From Erodium maritimum (Eukaryota > Streptophyta > Magnoliopsida > Geraniales > Geraniaceae), in assembly GCA_963921825.1 (NCBI GenBank), contig OY997596.1:5275001-5339000 (forward strand): DNA of 64,000 bases, read 5' to 3'. Positions 44,360-56,568 of the stretch are shown here, piece by piece; the stretch's first letter is position 1; each line of letters opens with the position of its first letter. Both the position numbers and the translations under genes were made by a program. Under the pieces are notes generated by a model that was not told the origin of the DNA, made no database searches, and worked only from the letters and a program-made list of their open reading frames with translations.

Positions 44360-46044
44360 TTATGACCGAATGTTCCTATTCTTAGCCATCTCCCGTGCCA
44401 TTTCCCTTAGCTCTTCTGGCGATGGAGGCCTTGGACCTTCCGGAGGATAGACAACATAAGAATGCTACAAGGCCAAAAAAACACAAGTTTCAGAGACGTA
44501 ATCAAGTTAAAAGTACAGGTATGGCATCTTATGGTAAGCCACTATGAAAACAAGATTTCATCCTCAATAACAGTCCCATATGTTTCTCTCGGAATGTACT
44601 TAATATAAGGAACATACAAGAGGCTGAATTTTAAAGACTAGAAGATTTAAACAATACATTGATCCATCTGTTCTGCTTCATATTCAAGGTGTCAAATAAT
44701 TAAAAAATAGATCTTCATGAGGTGGTAATTACGTAGAGTTTCAGGAAGTAATGTCTATGAAGAATAGATCTTCTTAGACATATATAATGGGAAATAGGAA
44801 GACAATTTTTTTTGTCGTATAAAAGCTTGACTTTAATCCTGCAGCATAAAAATGGTTGTTATTATCTTCAATAACTAATAGAGAATCTGTTTAGCATAGT
44901 AACTGCGATCATGTATGTAAGCTTAACTCCTGTGAAACATACATGACAGTTAAGCATGAAGTTCTATTAGAAATCATTCTATAGGAAAGAAGAATGGAGA
45001 TTATTTAGTCATGAAGTCAGGATATTGGATGTAAGGCTCAACACTGTAAGAGAGAAAGTATCGTTTCTGAAATAGTTCTTTGACTATTTTCCCTCTGAAG
45101 CTAGAAAGCGATAGTAGAGATTGAAAAACTCTCTATTATTAACAAACTGTGTTTGACAATAAAACTAGTCAATTCGTAAAACCAGGTTGCACCATAAATG
45201 CTTTCCCTACAGACAAAATCTAGGCATGTCTTCTTTGGAGGGCTCTTTTTACTAACAGCTAGGAGAAATTCTAGTGGAGTTACTGTTCATCACGTTGAAG
45301 ATTCATCGTCAGCTTATGCCACTTCCTCATCCCCTAATTAACTTCCATTTCCTGGATGTATTACTGTCACACTTATCAGTAGTAAGAAAATTAAAAATGC
45401 AATTTTGTTTTACACATGCTGCCTATCACAATTTCCTCTGACTAAAAAACTCAGCTTGAAAGGCCAGGAATACGATTCTATAGAAACGAAAGAATGGAGA
45501 GTATATCTAATTGAGAGCGATAAGGATATCTAATAAACTTGTTATCTTATCTTGCAAAGAAGCTTTAATAAACTCTCTTTTTCCTAGCACATCTTACTAT
45601 TAGGATGTTAACATGTTCTTCAATAATAAATTCATTGCTTCAACAACAAAATTGTGGGGAATCAAGTACTAATGTGTCATTTTCAAACCACCCAATAAGT
45701 TTATGTAAGAGCTAACACAAGGCAGTTCCAACTATATATATTTTACTTTACAGTCAACCGAAACATGGCAAGCTATTAAAGAGACAATATTATAAAATTC
45801 TCACGCAGCAAAAAGCATCACGTCATGGAAACCAGGATTTCTAGGAAATTAGAAATTTTGGTATATCAATCATTGCATGACACATATTACATAAGATAGA
45901 GTGGAAGGAGCTTACATTTCCCATGAATTTCTGGAGATTCTTGGTATTGTTCGCGAAAGCGTACATAAGGACGATCGGAACGGACACGTAGAGACCGAAC
46001 TTGGCAATTTCCAGAACTCCCTTCGAAGTTCCCAGAGACGACAT
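44360..46044 (-). CDS. PET100: PET100-like mitochondrial protein, two exons
   Basis: Exon 1 is 46044-45916 (43 codons) and ends at a GTAAGC donor. The intron is 1451 bp. Exon 2 is 44464-44360, after a TTGTAG acceptor, with TAA at 44362-44360. The joined product is 77 residues. A single hydrophobic segment lies near residues 17-31 (YVSVPIVLMYAFANN), preceded by the start MSSLGTSKG. A charged tail holds YPPEGPRPPSPEELREMARE. This matches plant PET100-like proteins, small inner-membrane proteins linked to cytochrome c oxidase assembly. An upstream in-frame ATG (46077) would add 11 residues, but MSSLG is the better start by family resemblance. Intact; probably expressed. Confidence 0.85.
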
Positions 46045-46130
46045 TTCCCGAGAAAATTTTCTAAAACCCCCGATCAATTCTCAAAGAAGAAGAAGGTCGG
46101 CCACTGAGTGGACTCAGAGCATCAACAACC
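46045..46130 (-). promoter_or_regulatory. 5' UTR region of PET100-like gene
   Basis: CTTCTTCTTCTTTGAG and GAAAATTTTCTCGGGA precede the ATG on the minus strand. The same stretch is recognisable in the rearranged copy at 53955-54020, which supports its being transcribed or promoter-proximal gene sequence. Confidence 0.45.
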
Positions 46131-48734
46131 GCAGGCGTTAAACCCACGCTCCAAATGTTGCTTAGGTGCAGCTAGTGCTGCATCAGGGGCAGAACCAATT
46201 TTTTTTTCAGGGTAGCCATCGACAATTAATAAATATATAGAAAAAAAACAACGGTATCAAATATATAATTATTATATTATTGAATATTTGAATATACTAA
46301 CATTTTGAATTACAACTCAAATATAAATATCACAATCTAATCAAAATGTACTTGCATTCTTTTTGTACGCATTATTTGAAACCGCTTAATGATATCTAGC
46401 TCATCGATTGTGATAAACATTTCTTTTTCTACAAAAGACACTAACACCATCAACATTGTCAGACTAAAATTAACCTTAACTAAAATCATCAATTGAAATA
46501 TGATAATATGAAGCGTACTATGTGTTGGATAATCAAGTAATTAAGAAAATGTGATTTTGTATTAAAAATTGCTTTTTGTATAATTAAATTTACTTTGCTA
46601 AAGATGAGATGGTTATGCCATGACGAACTTGGGGGAGGATTTCGTGGGATTGGCCTCCCACGAAATGACTCTTTTACCCCTAATTGATAGTTATTTAAAC
46701 TCATCTCACTAGTCATTCTAAACAAGCAAAAACACACATAGAAATTCAATCTCACTATCTCTCATTCACATTTTCTTTCTCTCTCGTTGTTGGTGATTTC
46801 CATACACAGTTGAAGGTCGACTACGTTAGTCGTTGTATCTTGGGAGACCGCTGCCCAAACGGGACAGTAAGCGTCTTAAGGGAAATGGATTACCATGCCT
46901 CGACTAAACATCCAATCTCCTCAATCAGTAAACTAGTTGCTTCGGTAAAGGTTATTTCTTATTTTGTTTTGTAATTTCTATTATTTACTTAGATTTGTTT
47001 ATTCGTTAATATGCTAACTCTATTGCCTTCAGTCTTAAGACGCTTACCAGTGTATTTACGATGAACAGGTTCAAAGTTCAAAGTACAGGAAAACCAAATT
47101 AACAACTTTAAAACCTTTATGAGTTGTTTCATAAGACTTTGCAGGTACAAAAGCAAAGCCACTGATTAGTTTGCTGCAAATTGGCTAAAGAACATCTTAC
47201 TGGTTTTTGTTTCCAAAACTGTTACAATCGGAAACAGATCATTTTTGCATCTAATTTATTTCCTTCCCAGGTCAATGTGATGTATTGTATTTGGTACTAC
47301 TTATTGTGTTTACTAACCTGTCCCTTTTGTTTGATTTGGTCGTGTGGGATTCATGTTCTTACCGTTATGTTTGGTCTCTAATCTCTACCGTCTAAATTGC
47401 AGAAGTAAAACTTTTGGAGTTCAACCTAATTCAGTCCCGAAATCAAAATTAAATTTGGCTTGGTAAATTTCAGAAAACAACTTGAAATCGGGTTGTTCCC
47501 AAACAGTTTCTTAGAATTCAATTCGAGATTTTATCCTTAAAAACGGGTTTTGGAATTATATTTCTCTTATCAGCTTCTGGGATTTAGAATTGAAAAAGAA
47601 AATTTCAAAACTAAAGGTTTGAAATAGGTTATAGAAATCTTACATGGGTTTTGATTTATGAGGCAAGGAACGTCATTTCATCTTGTTTGGAGCTCGAAAT
47701 TCCTTCTTCGCGCTGCCGGTGTATCTCTGTTGCAGGTTCCAATTTTTTCGTCGCAGCTAAAGTGGGTCTGGAGGTTGAAGAAAGTTAAAGATGATACGCG
47801 GCTGAAAAAATGGTTTCGAGTGTTGCGTTTGTTTTGTTTGGGCTGTATGTATTCGTCGTGTCATGATTAAGGCCCAAAAAGACAAAAATATATAATTTTT
47901 CAGCCCACAACAAAAGGAGGACCAGCCCAAAGCGACTTCACCATCGCACAACACAGAAGAGCGCGGGTCAGGAGCGGACCGGTGCGGGTCAGAACTCAGA
48001 ACCGGTCTCAGATCATCCGAAACGATTGGACAGAAGTTTAACAAAAAAAATTCTTTTAAAAGAAATCAACATCTGTTTCAAAACATATTTTCAAAGAAAA
48101 ATTATAGATTCTCGAACAAAGTTTCATGCGGATTCAAATCAAGAAAAAAAATTGGAATTAAATTCCTAAACGATTTACTTACATTTTCAAGATGAAAACA
48201 AATTAGAATTAATTTTCCTAATCGATTTTCTATTTGAAAAAAAAATGTATGCTTCCATAATGGGTCGTGGAAAATAAAAAATAATGAAAATTTCCTTTTA
48301 AGAGAAATTAACGTTGATTTACAAAAAATTATAAATTTTTGAACAATTTTTGAATTCATACAGAATTAGAATAAAATTCCTGTAAACAGTTTTCTCTAAA
48401 TTTTAAAAAGAAAATTGAAATTATTTTTTAAACGATTTTACATTTTCTAAATTTGTACTACTGGTAAATGTGATAGTAGTACATCCAGACTAAATACATA
48501 AATGTTTGTTCCTTTCATGAGAATTTTCACTATACTTCTATAACTCAAGGGTAGGAAAATGAAATGCGTGTTTGTTCCTCATCTACTCACAAAATACTCT
48601 AAAAGGTAGAAATATCGTTTCTTTGTGTATATGTTCGGATGAGTTTTCAATCTCCATTTCTAGAACAAATCAAGAAATAGAAATGTGTTTGAATTTAAGA
48701 CTTTTATATCAGACTAATTAATGCATATAGGTCC
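46131..48734. other. Uncharacterised intergenic DNA, partly LTR-like
   Basis: 46116-46170 begins with a Harbinger-like GAGCATCAACAACC word, but no partner end was found. 46523-47030 looks LTR-like: it starts TGTTGGATAATC, has TTATTTAAACTCATCTC in the TATA position near 46690, then GGGAGACCGCTGCCC, but no flanking duplication was found. 47031-48734 is AT-rich with no supported ORF; 47960-48420 contains degenerate AATTGGAATTAAATTCC-type words. Confidence 0.35.
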
Positions 48735-48814
48735 ATCATTCCATGATATCTAATAGTATTTCATGCTTAATTGTCATGTGTCATGTATGTTTCGCAGGAG
48801 TTAAGCTTATATAC

Positions 48815-49627
48815 TATTGGGTTTGGGCTCCAAAGCCCATGTTTTATTTTAGACCCACCTATGAACTAAAGCCTATGCTATCAATTAAAGCCTATTTGTT
48901 TTTGGCTTTGGATGATACAAGATAGGTACAGTAGGGTTCCTTTGGTGAGTGAGAGCGGGAGCTGTGTCTTGTACAGAGGTGTGCGGCGGCTTTTTTCTGA
49001 GAGAAAAGGGACAAGAACAGTAGAATCATCACCTTGTAGGGGGCGGCATCATTAGGCACAGATCAAGAGAGTTCTTGATTGTGCAACACAGTAGAAAGAA
49101 ACCAAAGTGGGTTTTACTATATTCTTTCTTGAAGATTGGCTGCGAGAATCATGTATTAAGGAGGCTTTGACATGTATGGTGGTCATTAATGCTCCTTAAT
49201 TCATGGTTGGAGCAATAACAAAGGTTTGGTTCAACTTTTCTATACTGTGTGTGCTACGGTTTCAAGACAAAGGAACAAGCATTCTTTTGTGATGATGTGG
49301 CAGCCAAAGGTAATTTTTCTGATGTTGGTCTTGGTATTTTTGTGCGACAAAAATTAAGAAGACAACAAGGGTGGTTCTTGATTCATGTGTCGGTAACAAA
49401 AGATAGGTTATTTCTCTTTTGTGGATTGTCGTTTTCTATTGAGAGATAGAGAATTAGGTTTGTAATTCTCAGATTATTTCTAAGGTAATACAAGATCTCG
49501 CCGTTGTCCCGTGGATGTAAGAACATTGTCGAACCACGTATATCGTTGTCTCTGTTTAAGGTCCTGTACTTTGATTATTGTTCTGTGTTGTGTGTTATCC
49601 GCTGCTATTTGGTATTTCTCCACATCA
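48815..49627 (+). repeat. 5' LTR of Copia element
   Basis: Starts TATTGGGTTTGGGC (TG in the other LTR) and ends TTCTCCACATCA, directly followed by AAAG and the PBS. Very similar to 52684-53494. Confidence 0.93.
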
Positions 49628-49630
49628 AAG

Positions 49631-49643
49631 TGGTATTAGAGCC
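49631..49643 (+). other. Primer binding site of Copia element
   Basis: TGGTATTAGAGCC, a one-base variant of the initiator-Met-tRNA site, four bases after the 5' LTR. Confidence 0.88.
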
Positions 49644-49671
49644 TGGTTCGCTTGTTGGGTTTTCTGTGACG

Positions 49672-52490
49672 ATGGAAGCTAATACAAGTAGAATGGCTAA
49701 TCTGAATAGTTCGAATTATCATGTTTGGAAGGGAAAGATGGTGGATCTTCTTTATGTGAAGGATTACTATCTGCCGGTATTCAGTGAAGAAATGTCTGAG
49801 GGTAAAATTGATGGTGATTGGAAATTATTTCATCGCCAAGTATGTGGTTACATCAGGAAATGGGTTGATGATAATGTTTTGAATCGTGTTAGTGGAGAGA
49901 CAGATGCACGCACTTTATGGAGCAAGCTTGAGCAGTTGTATGCTCGAAAGACTAGCAATAACAAGTTGTTTTTTTATTAAGCAGATGATGAGTTTGAAAT
50001 ATGAGGATGGGAGTCCTATGACAGATCATTTGAATACTTTTCAGGGTATTATTAATCAACTTGTAGGAATGGGTATCAAGTTTGAAGATGAGGTTCAAGG
50101 TTTGTGGCTTCTGGGTACTTTGTCGGACTCTTGGGAGACGTTCAGAACGTCATTGTCTAACTTGGCTCCAGATGGAGTTATTACCATGGATATGGCTAAG
50201 GGGTGTGTTCTAAATGAAGAGATGAGGAGAAAGTCACATGTTTCCTCTTCACACACAGAGGTCTTGGTTACTACACAAAGAGGGAGGAGTAAGAGTAGAG
50301 ATCTGAAAGGCATAGGCAGAAGTATAAATAAGAACCGGTTTGCTAATGTTGAGTGCTATCACTATGGTCAAAAGGGACATACTAAGAAGAATTGCTGGAA
50401 ATTTGAAAGAGATGCCAAAAATGACAAAGGAAAGGGAAATGAGCACATTAGCGGTGGTGATGTTGATAATGTTGTTGTTATTATAAAGGAGTTCTTTATT
50501 CTATGTGATGATGAAGAAACTGTCAATTTGGCTTCTCAGGAGACCAGTTGGATAGCAGATAGTGGTGCCAACATATATGCTACATCTAAGAGGGATTTAT
50601 TTTCACCTTATACACCCGGTGGCTATGGGAGTGTTAAGATGGGAAACAGAGACACGTCAAAGGCTATTTGCGTTGGAGATGTGAGCTTGGAAACGGAAAA
50701 TGGTACACTTTTGGTTCTCAAAAATATTAAGCATGTTCTTGACATTCGCTTGAACTTGATATCTGTGGGAAGGCTAGATGTTAAAGGTTTTCATCATCAC
50801 TTTGGTGATGGCAAGTGGAAGCTCACCAAAGGTTCTATGGTTGTGGCTAGAGGGAGCAAGTGTGATTTGTTGTACATTAATCGAGCTAGAGTTTGTGACG
50901 GCATTGTTAATGCAGTTCAAGATGAAGGTACAACTGAATTGTGGCATAGTCGGCTTAATCACATAAGTGAGAAGGGATTGATGATTTTGAGCAAGAAGAA
51001 TCTTCTACCAGGGATGAGTTGCGCACCATTGAAGAAGTGTGAACATTACTTGGCCGGTAAACAAACAAGAGTTTCTTTTAAATCATCTCCTCCTAGAAAG
51101 CCAGAAATACTTGATTTGGTATATTCTGATGTGTGTGGTCCTATGAAGAAAAGGACATTGGGTGATGCACTTTATTTTGTGACTTTTATTGATGATCATT
51201 CAAGGAAGGTGTGGGCTTACACCTTGGGCTTACACCTTGAAGACGAAAGATCAAGTGCTTGGAGTTTTCAAGAACTTTCATACCCTAGTTGAGAGGCATA
51301 CTGGAAAGAAGTTGAAGTGCATCAGGACAGATAATGGAGGTGAGTATTGTGGTCATTTTCATGAGTATTGCAGGGATCAAGGTATTCGACACCAAAAGAC
51401 ACCTCCAAAGACACCTCAGTTGAATGGGTTAGCTGAGAGGATGAACAGGACACTTGTTGAGAGGGTGAGATGTTTGCTTTCACAAGCAAGACTACCGAGA
51501 TCCTTTTGGGGTGAAGCTTTGAGTACGATGGTACATGTGTTAAATCTCACACCTAGTATTCCTCTTGGGTTTGATGTTCCAAATAGAGTTTGGACATGTA
51601 AGGATGTCTCCTATGATCATCTGAAGGTTTTTGGGTGCGAGGCATATGTGCATGTACCAAAGGATGAAAGGTCTAAGCTGATGAGAAGACAAGACAGTGC
51701 ATATCCATTGGTTATGGCTTGGATGAGCTTGGTTACATGTTTTAGGATCCTGTACAGAAGAAGCTAGTTAGAAGCCGCGATGTGGTTTATATGGAAGACC
51801 AGAACATTCAAGATATGGAGAAAGTTGTAGATCTTCCTCCATATAGTGATGACTTGATTGACTTTGATATAGTTCCTTCTACATGTTTACAAAGTCAGGT
51901 TGAAGATGAAGTTCATGATGACAGTCAAGATACATGCAATGTTGACATTCCAACAGAGGTTGGGATGGATGATGTAATCCATGAGCAGTTGTCAGTATCA
52001 GACTTTCCACCAGTTGTTCCACTCAGGAGATCTTCTAGAGATCGTCACTCTTCTTCAAGGTTTATGTTGATAAGTATGTGTCACTAACTGACAGGGGAGG
52101 GTCTCAAAGTTATGAAGAAGTCGTTGAAGATGAGAGCAAAGAGGAGTGAGTTGAGGCCATGCAAGATGAGATGAAGCCATTGCATGAGAAACATACTTTT
52201 GAGTTGGTTGAGTTACCGAAAGGTAAGAGAGCTTTGAAGAACAAGTGGGTGTATAGAGTAAAGCAGGAAGAGAATTCCTCACGCCCAAGATACAAAGCTG
52301 GATTAGTGGTCAAGGGGTTCAGCCAGAGGAAAGATATTGACTTTGATGAAATATTTTCTCCGGTTGTTAAGATGTCATATAGTCGTGTTGTTTTGGGATT
52401 AGCAGCTAGTCTTGATTTGGAGATTGAGCAGATGGATGTGAAGACTGCATTTCTCCATAATGACTTAGACAGGGGGATTTATATGTCGTA
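49672..52490 (+). pseudogene. Copia Gag-Pol pseudogene, truncated in RT
   Basis: Gag starts at the ATG 49672 (MEANTSRMANLNSSNYHVW). A 1-base expansion of a T-run near 49970 shifts the frame. The Gag zinc knuckle is CYHYGQKGHTKKNC, with Tyr replacing the second Cys. Protease (WIADSGAN) and the integrase HHCC domain follow, whose last Cys is again Tyr (KKCEHYLAGKQ). A 13-bp tandem duplication at 51213-51238 shifts the integrase core. The core keeps DVCGP, RTDNGGEY and LNGLAERMNRTL. Another frameshift is near 51680. RT begins after 52159 (LKNKWVYRVKQEE, IFSPVVKM) and stops at TAG 52489 after TAFLHNDLDRGIYM. No YVDD motif or RNase H remains. Confidence 0.92.
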
Positions 52491-52683
52491 GCCCGATGAT
52501 TATGGTTCTGTTGGTAAGAAAGAGAAGGTTCGTGAGGTCAAGTTGGAGCGTTGTCTCAACTTGACCAAGATTTCTCGATGTTGATGCCCCTCGGGGGAGG
52601 GACCCTTCGGGGTGGGGTCTTTATGACCCGGTGGAAGACGGCGAGCAGGTGGAGCTTTATGGCTTTGTCGCCAATGGGGAGAT

Positions 52684-53494
52684 TGTTGGGTTTGGGCTCC
52701 AAAGCCCATGTTTTATTTTAGGCCCACCTATGAACTAAAGCCTATGATATCAATTAAAGCCCATTTGTTTTTGGCTTTGGATGATACAAGATAGGTACAG
52801 TAGGGTTCCTTTGGTGAGTGAGAGCGGGAGTTGTGTCTTGTACACAGGTGTGCGGCGACTCTTTTCTGAAAGAAGAGGGACAAGAACAGTAGAATCATCA
52901 CCTTGTAGGGGGGCGATATCATTAGGCACAGATCAAGAGAGTTCTTGATTGTGCAACACAGTATAAAGCAACCAAAGTGGGTTTTACTATATTCTTTCTT
53001 GAAGATTGGCTGCGGGAATCATGTATTAAAGAGGCTTTGACATTTATGGTGGTCATTAATGCTCCTTAATTCATGGTTGGAGCAATAACCAAGGTTTGGT
53101 TCAACTTTTTTACACTGTGTGCTACGGTTTCAAGACAAAGGAACAAACATCCTTTTATGATAATGTGGCAGCCAAAGGTAGTTTTTCTGATGTTGGTCTT
53201 GGTATTTTTGTGCGACAAAAATTAAGAAGACAACAAGGGTGGTTCTTGATTCATGTGTTAGTAACAAAAGATAGGTTATTTCTCTTTTGTGGATTGTCGT
53301 TTTTTATGAGAGATAGAGAATTAGGTTTGTAATTCTCGGATTATTTCTCAGGTAATACAAGAGCTCGTCGTTGTCTCGTGGATGTAGGCACATTGTCAAA
53401 CCACGTATATTGTTGTCTCTGTTTAAATTCATGTACTTTAATTATTGTTTTGTGTTGTGTGTTATCCACTGCTATTTGGTATTTCTCCACATCA
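52684..53494 (+). repeat. 3' LTR of Copia element
   Basis: Starts TGTTGGGTTTGGGC after an AATGGGGAGAT purine tract, ends TTCTCCACATCA. 811 bp. Confidence 0.93.
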
Positions 53495-54117
53495 CATACA
53501 ACATTACAGTCATTGAGTTAAATAGATTTTCTATTAGTTATTGAAGATAACATTGTTGTAGGATTAAAGTCAAGCTTTTATATGACAGAAAAATTGTCAT
53601 CCTATTTCCATTTTATATGTCTATGAAGATCTGTTCTTCATAGACATTACTTCCTGAAACTCTACGTAATTACCAACTCATGAAGATTAATTCTTTCATT
53701 ATTTGACACCTTGCATACCATGCAGAAACAGATGGATCAATATATTGTTCTAATCTTCTATCATTTAAAATTCAAACTCATGTACATGCCTCTTTATGAT
53801 TTGGGCCCAAGCCTCTTTTAGTTCTTAGTGTACATTATGATGGGGCCTACTTCAACCTCGTGAACAGTCACACGTGCAAAGTGGCACACCCAACACCCAG
53901 ATCCAACCACGTATCCTGCTTCGCAACACTGAATTCGATGGTTTAGTCGACTCAAGGACGAATTTCTTTTTTCTTCTTCAAAAATTGATAGAAGGTTTCG
54001 GAAAATTTTCTCAAGAAAATATCGTCTCTAGGAACTTGAATGAAATTCTGGAAATGCCAAGTTCGGTCTTTACTATAGAAAATGAATAAAAAGTGTTGTG
54101 TTATTATTTATTTACAT

Positions 54118-54667
54118 TACATTTTTTTAGTAATGCAACTTTCATTCCATTAAAAAGAGTCAATACATGTTTGGAACCCCTGACGGGCCAAACACAATAA
54201 CTCTATAACTACTATTACGTCTAGAACGCATTGAACAGGGGAGCCACGAAGGCTAATTAAAGCGGAAAACCAACTAAACAAAGCAAAGAAACTAAAACCA
54301 TAAAGACCAGTATAATATTGGCGGACACTGCTCAAGGTAGGGCCTATAGACCGTTGTCCCACCCAAAGGCGACACTTTTTATCCGATATAAAATCGAGCA
54401 CATGAACTCCAGTATCGTGGTGAGGACAGGGTGACCTCAGGGGGACCACCCGAAGTCCCCCGAGCCCCGGCGCACGACTCATGGTTTTTGGCGGGGTTGC
54501 TTCCCAGCCCTCGCCTGATCTTCACGAGCCTCACCCATCGAGCCCCTCTTCATCCCTGGAACCGTTGTAGGCTCCTCAAGTAGTCCCACCCACGAGGCTC
54601 CTGATAACCCTCCCGATGACGACCCGCTCCCATCCCCACAAGGTGCATGGCCACGAATCCAGGTCGA
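54118..54667 (-). mobile_element. LINE 3' fragment, reverse strand
   Basis: Minus-strand sequence ends TTTTTAATGGAATGAAAGTTGCATTACTAAAAAAATG, the A-run being at 54124-54130. This AATGAAAGTTGCATTAC-type ending before an A-tail is common in plant LINEs. Upstream is a GC-rich segment with broken frames. It is 5'-truncated; no clear target duplication was found. Confidence 0.55.
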
Positions 54668-54756
54668 ACCCCCCATATACAAATGTTTGAACACTAACAG
54701 ATTATAAATGGATACTATAATTAGTTCCACACTCTAGGATAATGAGATTCCATAAT

Positions 54757-56469
54757 ATTTTTTTGGATAAGCTCGAAAAATTTATTTAGAAAAAGTTAGA
54801 TCCAAGCAGGATCCAACCAAATGCAACCATTACAAAGAAGCTCTCATAGGGAGCTGCGGGTACAAAAACCCGAAACAAAAAAACCAAAATGCGACACTAA
54901 ATCAACCATCAGTGACCCATTCTTCACCTTCCGAAGTCAAAGTCGGATCATCAAAGGCTTTACCTGAATGTACAAGCTGATCAGCTTTAGGTTGTGAAAT
55001 CTGCTTTCCAACATCCACAGGATACCGATTCAAGGAACGAACTGGTTTAATTTCACACGTGTAGTAATCACCTAAAAAATTTGGAGGCCGACTCTGACGA
55101 TTCAAAGCTCTAGTGGGAGCCTACTTCAATAGACGATCCTTAATTAAAGGTTTAGGATTCAGAGGTTAAAGGAGAGCATCCTTCCACCGACTACTCTCTT
55201 CAACCCCGAATAGATCGCTAATTTTCACTAGAGATTTAGCTCCCGAAACGTCCATAGTGGATGGAATTTGGGACTCTAGGCCCAAAACCAACCTAATAGA
55301 ACCTGAATCCGAACCTGTTAGGAGCTGGTCCTTACCTCCTGGCTCAAAATAGGCCAAATAAAGCCTGAACCCGAACCTACTAGGAGTTGGTCCTCACCTA
55401 AAGGACATGGGCTCAAAATAGGCCCCAAGTTAGGCCCAACAACTGGCTCAGGCTCCCCCATCTTCATAACTACTCCATCTTCTCCGCGCAAATCAATTAA
55501 ACGACTCACAAATCCCACAGAAACAGGGGTAGCCTGTTTACACAGATCACCACGAATCTCGGTTGTATCACCCAGAGTTGAGCTCGCAAGATTCACGGAA
55601 TCGTGACCATGATTCGCGGATTGACCAGCTTGAATTGAGGCACTGCCAGCCAACGACGGGGAAGACGTCGGCACCGATGAGGACTCTAGCTCGTTGACAG
55701 CACCAACACTCAACAACTCCTCAATCTGAACTGCAATCAAGGCCTTATTTCCCCTTGGTGAAATAGTCTGTTTCTGAGCAACAAGTACAGAGCTACTGGA
55801 ACTCTGAGTCACCGGCCGGCGATGAGCTACCGCAACGAGGAGAATGAAATCATTGATTTTGTACCCATTTAATCCTTCAATGGCCCGAGCAGCTTCAACC
55901 TTTGAATTAAATCTAATGAATCCGAAGTAACGACCATTACGGTTCGGACGCCGGAGAACAATCGTTGATACGATCTTCCTGAATGAACCGAAGACGTTTC
56001 GAACCCACTCCTCCAAAGATTCAAAGGGAAGGTTGCTGACGAAAACTTCGTCCTCCTACAGCATAAACTTTGGTCTCCTTGAACGAATCCGACGAGTTGG
56101 CTTCTTCGACTGACAAACCAACGCGCCTGTCATTGCTTCGTTAACTTCCATCAAAACATCCGGTTCGAGAGGAACGGACCCTGCACCGACGAGCCCTTCC
56201 TTCTTTTGCGTTTCCTTGGTCGAGCCCTTTCGGGGTTTGACCTTGACAGCACGAGCCACAGTCACTTCCTTCCCCTGCCCTTGACGTCGAGTCCGGCGAG
56301 ATGCAACACCGGCACAACCCTCGGTAGGTCTTAGACCGCCATGCTTTGACGCTGTCGTGTGGAGCTTCACATACTTGTCATACAATGACAGTAGTTCCGA
56401 GCAAAAAACAGGGAAGGAGAGAATCTTAACTCTTGAGCTAGCTTGATATGTGAGAAGGCTCTTGTGTTG
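54757..56469 (-). mobile_element. LINE with ORF1 only, 1713 bp
   Basis: It is flanked by a perfect 17-bp duplication TAATGAGATTCCATAAT (54740-54756 and 56470-56486). It reads on the minus strand: a 5' leader, an RRM-type ORF1, a 3' UTR (AATAAATTTTTCGAGC) and a short A-tail at its low-coordinate end. ORF2 (endonuclease and reverse transcriptase) is absent. It inserted into the LTR of the Ale-like Copia, which continues on both sides. Confidence 0.85.
54902..56375 (-). pseudogene. LINE ORF1 (RRM protein), broken
   Basis: The N-terminal part has basic stretches (RRTRRQGQGKEVTVAR and KSKKPTRRIRSRRPKF-like). An in-frame TAG follows, then an RNA-recognition motif with RNP2 VFVSNLP and RNP1 RYFGFIRF. 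The C-terminal part is Ser/Gly-rich and degenerate. Frames change near 55330 and 55150, and a final frame ends EGEEWVTDG, TGA near 54903. RRM-containing ORF1 is typical of plant L1 elements and binds element RNA. It is inactive here. Confidence 0.75.
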
Positions 56470-56568
56470 TAATGAGATTCCATAATCAGCTTCAGTCAAC
56501 AACCATTCATGAAAGACAATAGAAAGGAAAGGTGTGGCCATGATATTAGGAAGACTCATTCCTTAACA
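56470..56568 (-). repeat. Copia (Ale-like) 3' LTR, 5' piece
   Basis: On the minus strand TGTTAAGGAATGAGTC starts directly after the end of the pol frame (HVKE then TAA nearby). The LINE interrupts it at 56470. A continuation below 54740 is expected and is at most about 70 bp before LINE-derived sequence. Confidence 0.6.

Larger units (their letters stand above)
48815..53494 (+). mobile_element. Tnt1-like Ty1/Copia element, internally deleted
   Basis: The 4680-bp element has 813- and 811-bp LTRs, a PBS (49631-49643) and a purine tract before the 3' LTR. The target duplication is CATAC (53495-53499), read as TATAC on the left (48810-48814); the parent locus has CATAC. The first LTR base pair is mutated from TG to TA. 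Gag, protease, integrase and the start of reverse transcriptase are present; the rest of RT and RNase H is missing. The short span between the RT break (52490) and the 3' LTR (52684) shows that the deletion is internal. Confidence 0.93.
48735..54085 (+). pseudogene. Rearranged partial duplicate of PET100-like gene
   Basis: 48735-48814 and 53495-53790 match, in gene orientation on the plus strand, part of the intron of the PET100-like gene (about 44970-44640, minus). Removing the Copia element and one CATAC joins the two pieces. From about 53955 to 54085 the copy matches the gene's 5' UTR and start of exon 1, including the stretch around the ATG (here changed to ATC). So the intron segment lies before exon 1, the reverse of the gene order. 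Exon 2 is absent. Confidence 0.78.

Noticed and set aside
46523..47030. Complete solo LTR starting TGTTGGATAATC
   Set aside because: LTR-like layout, but no matching right end with a flanking duplication was found.
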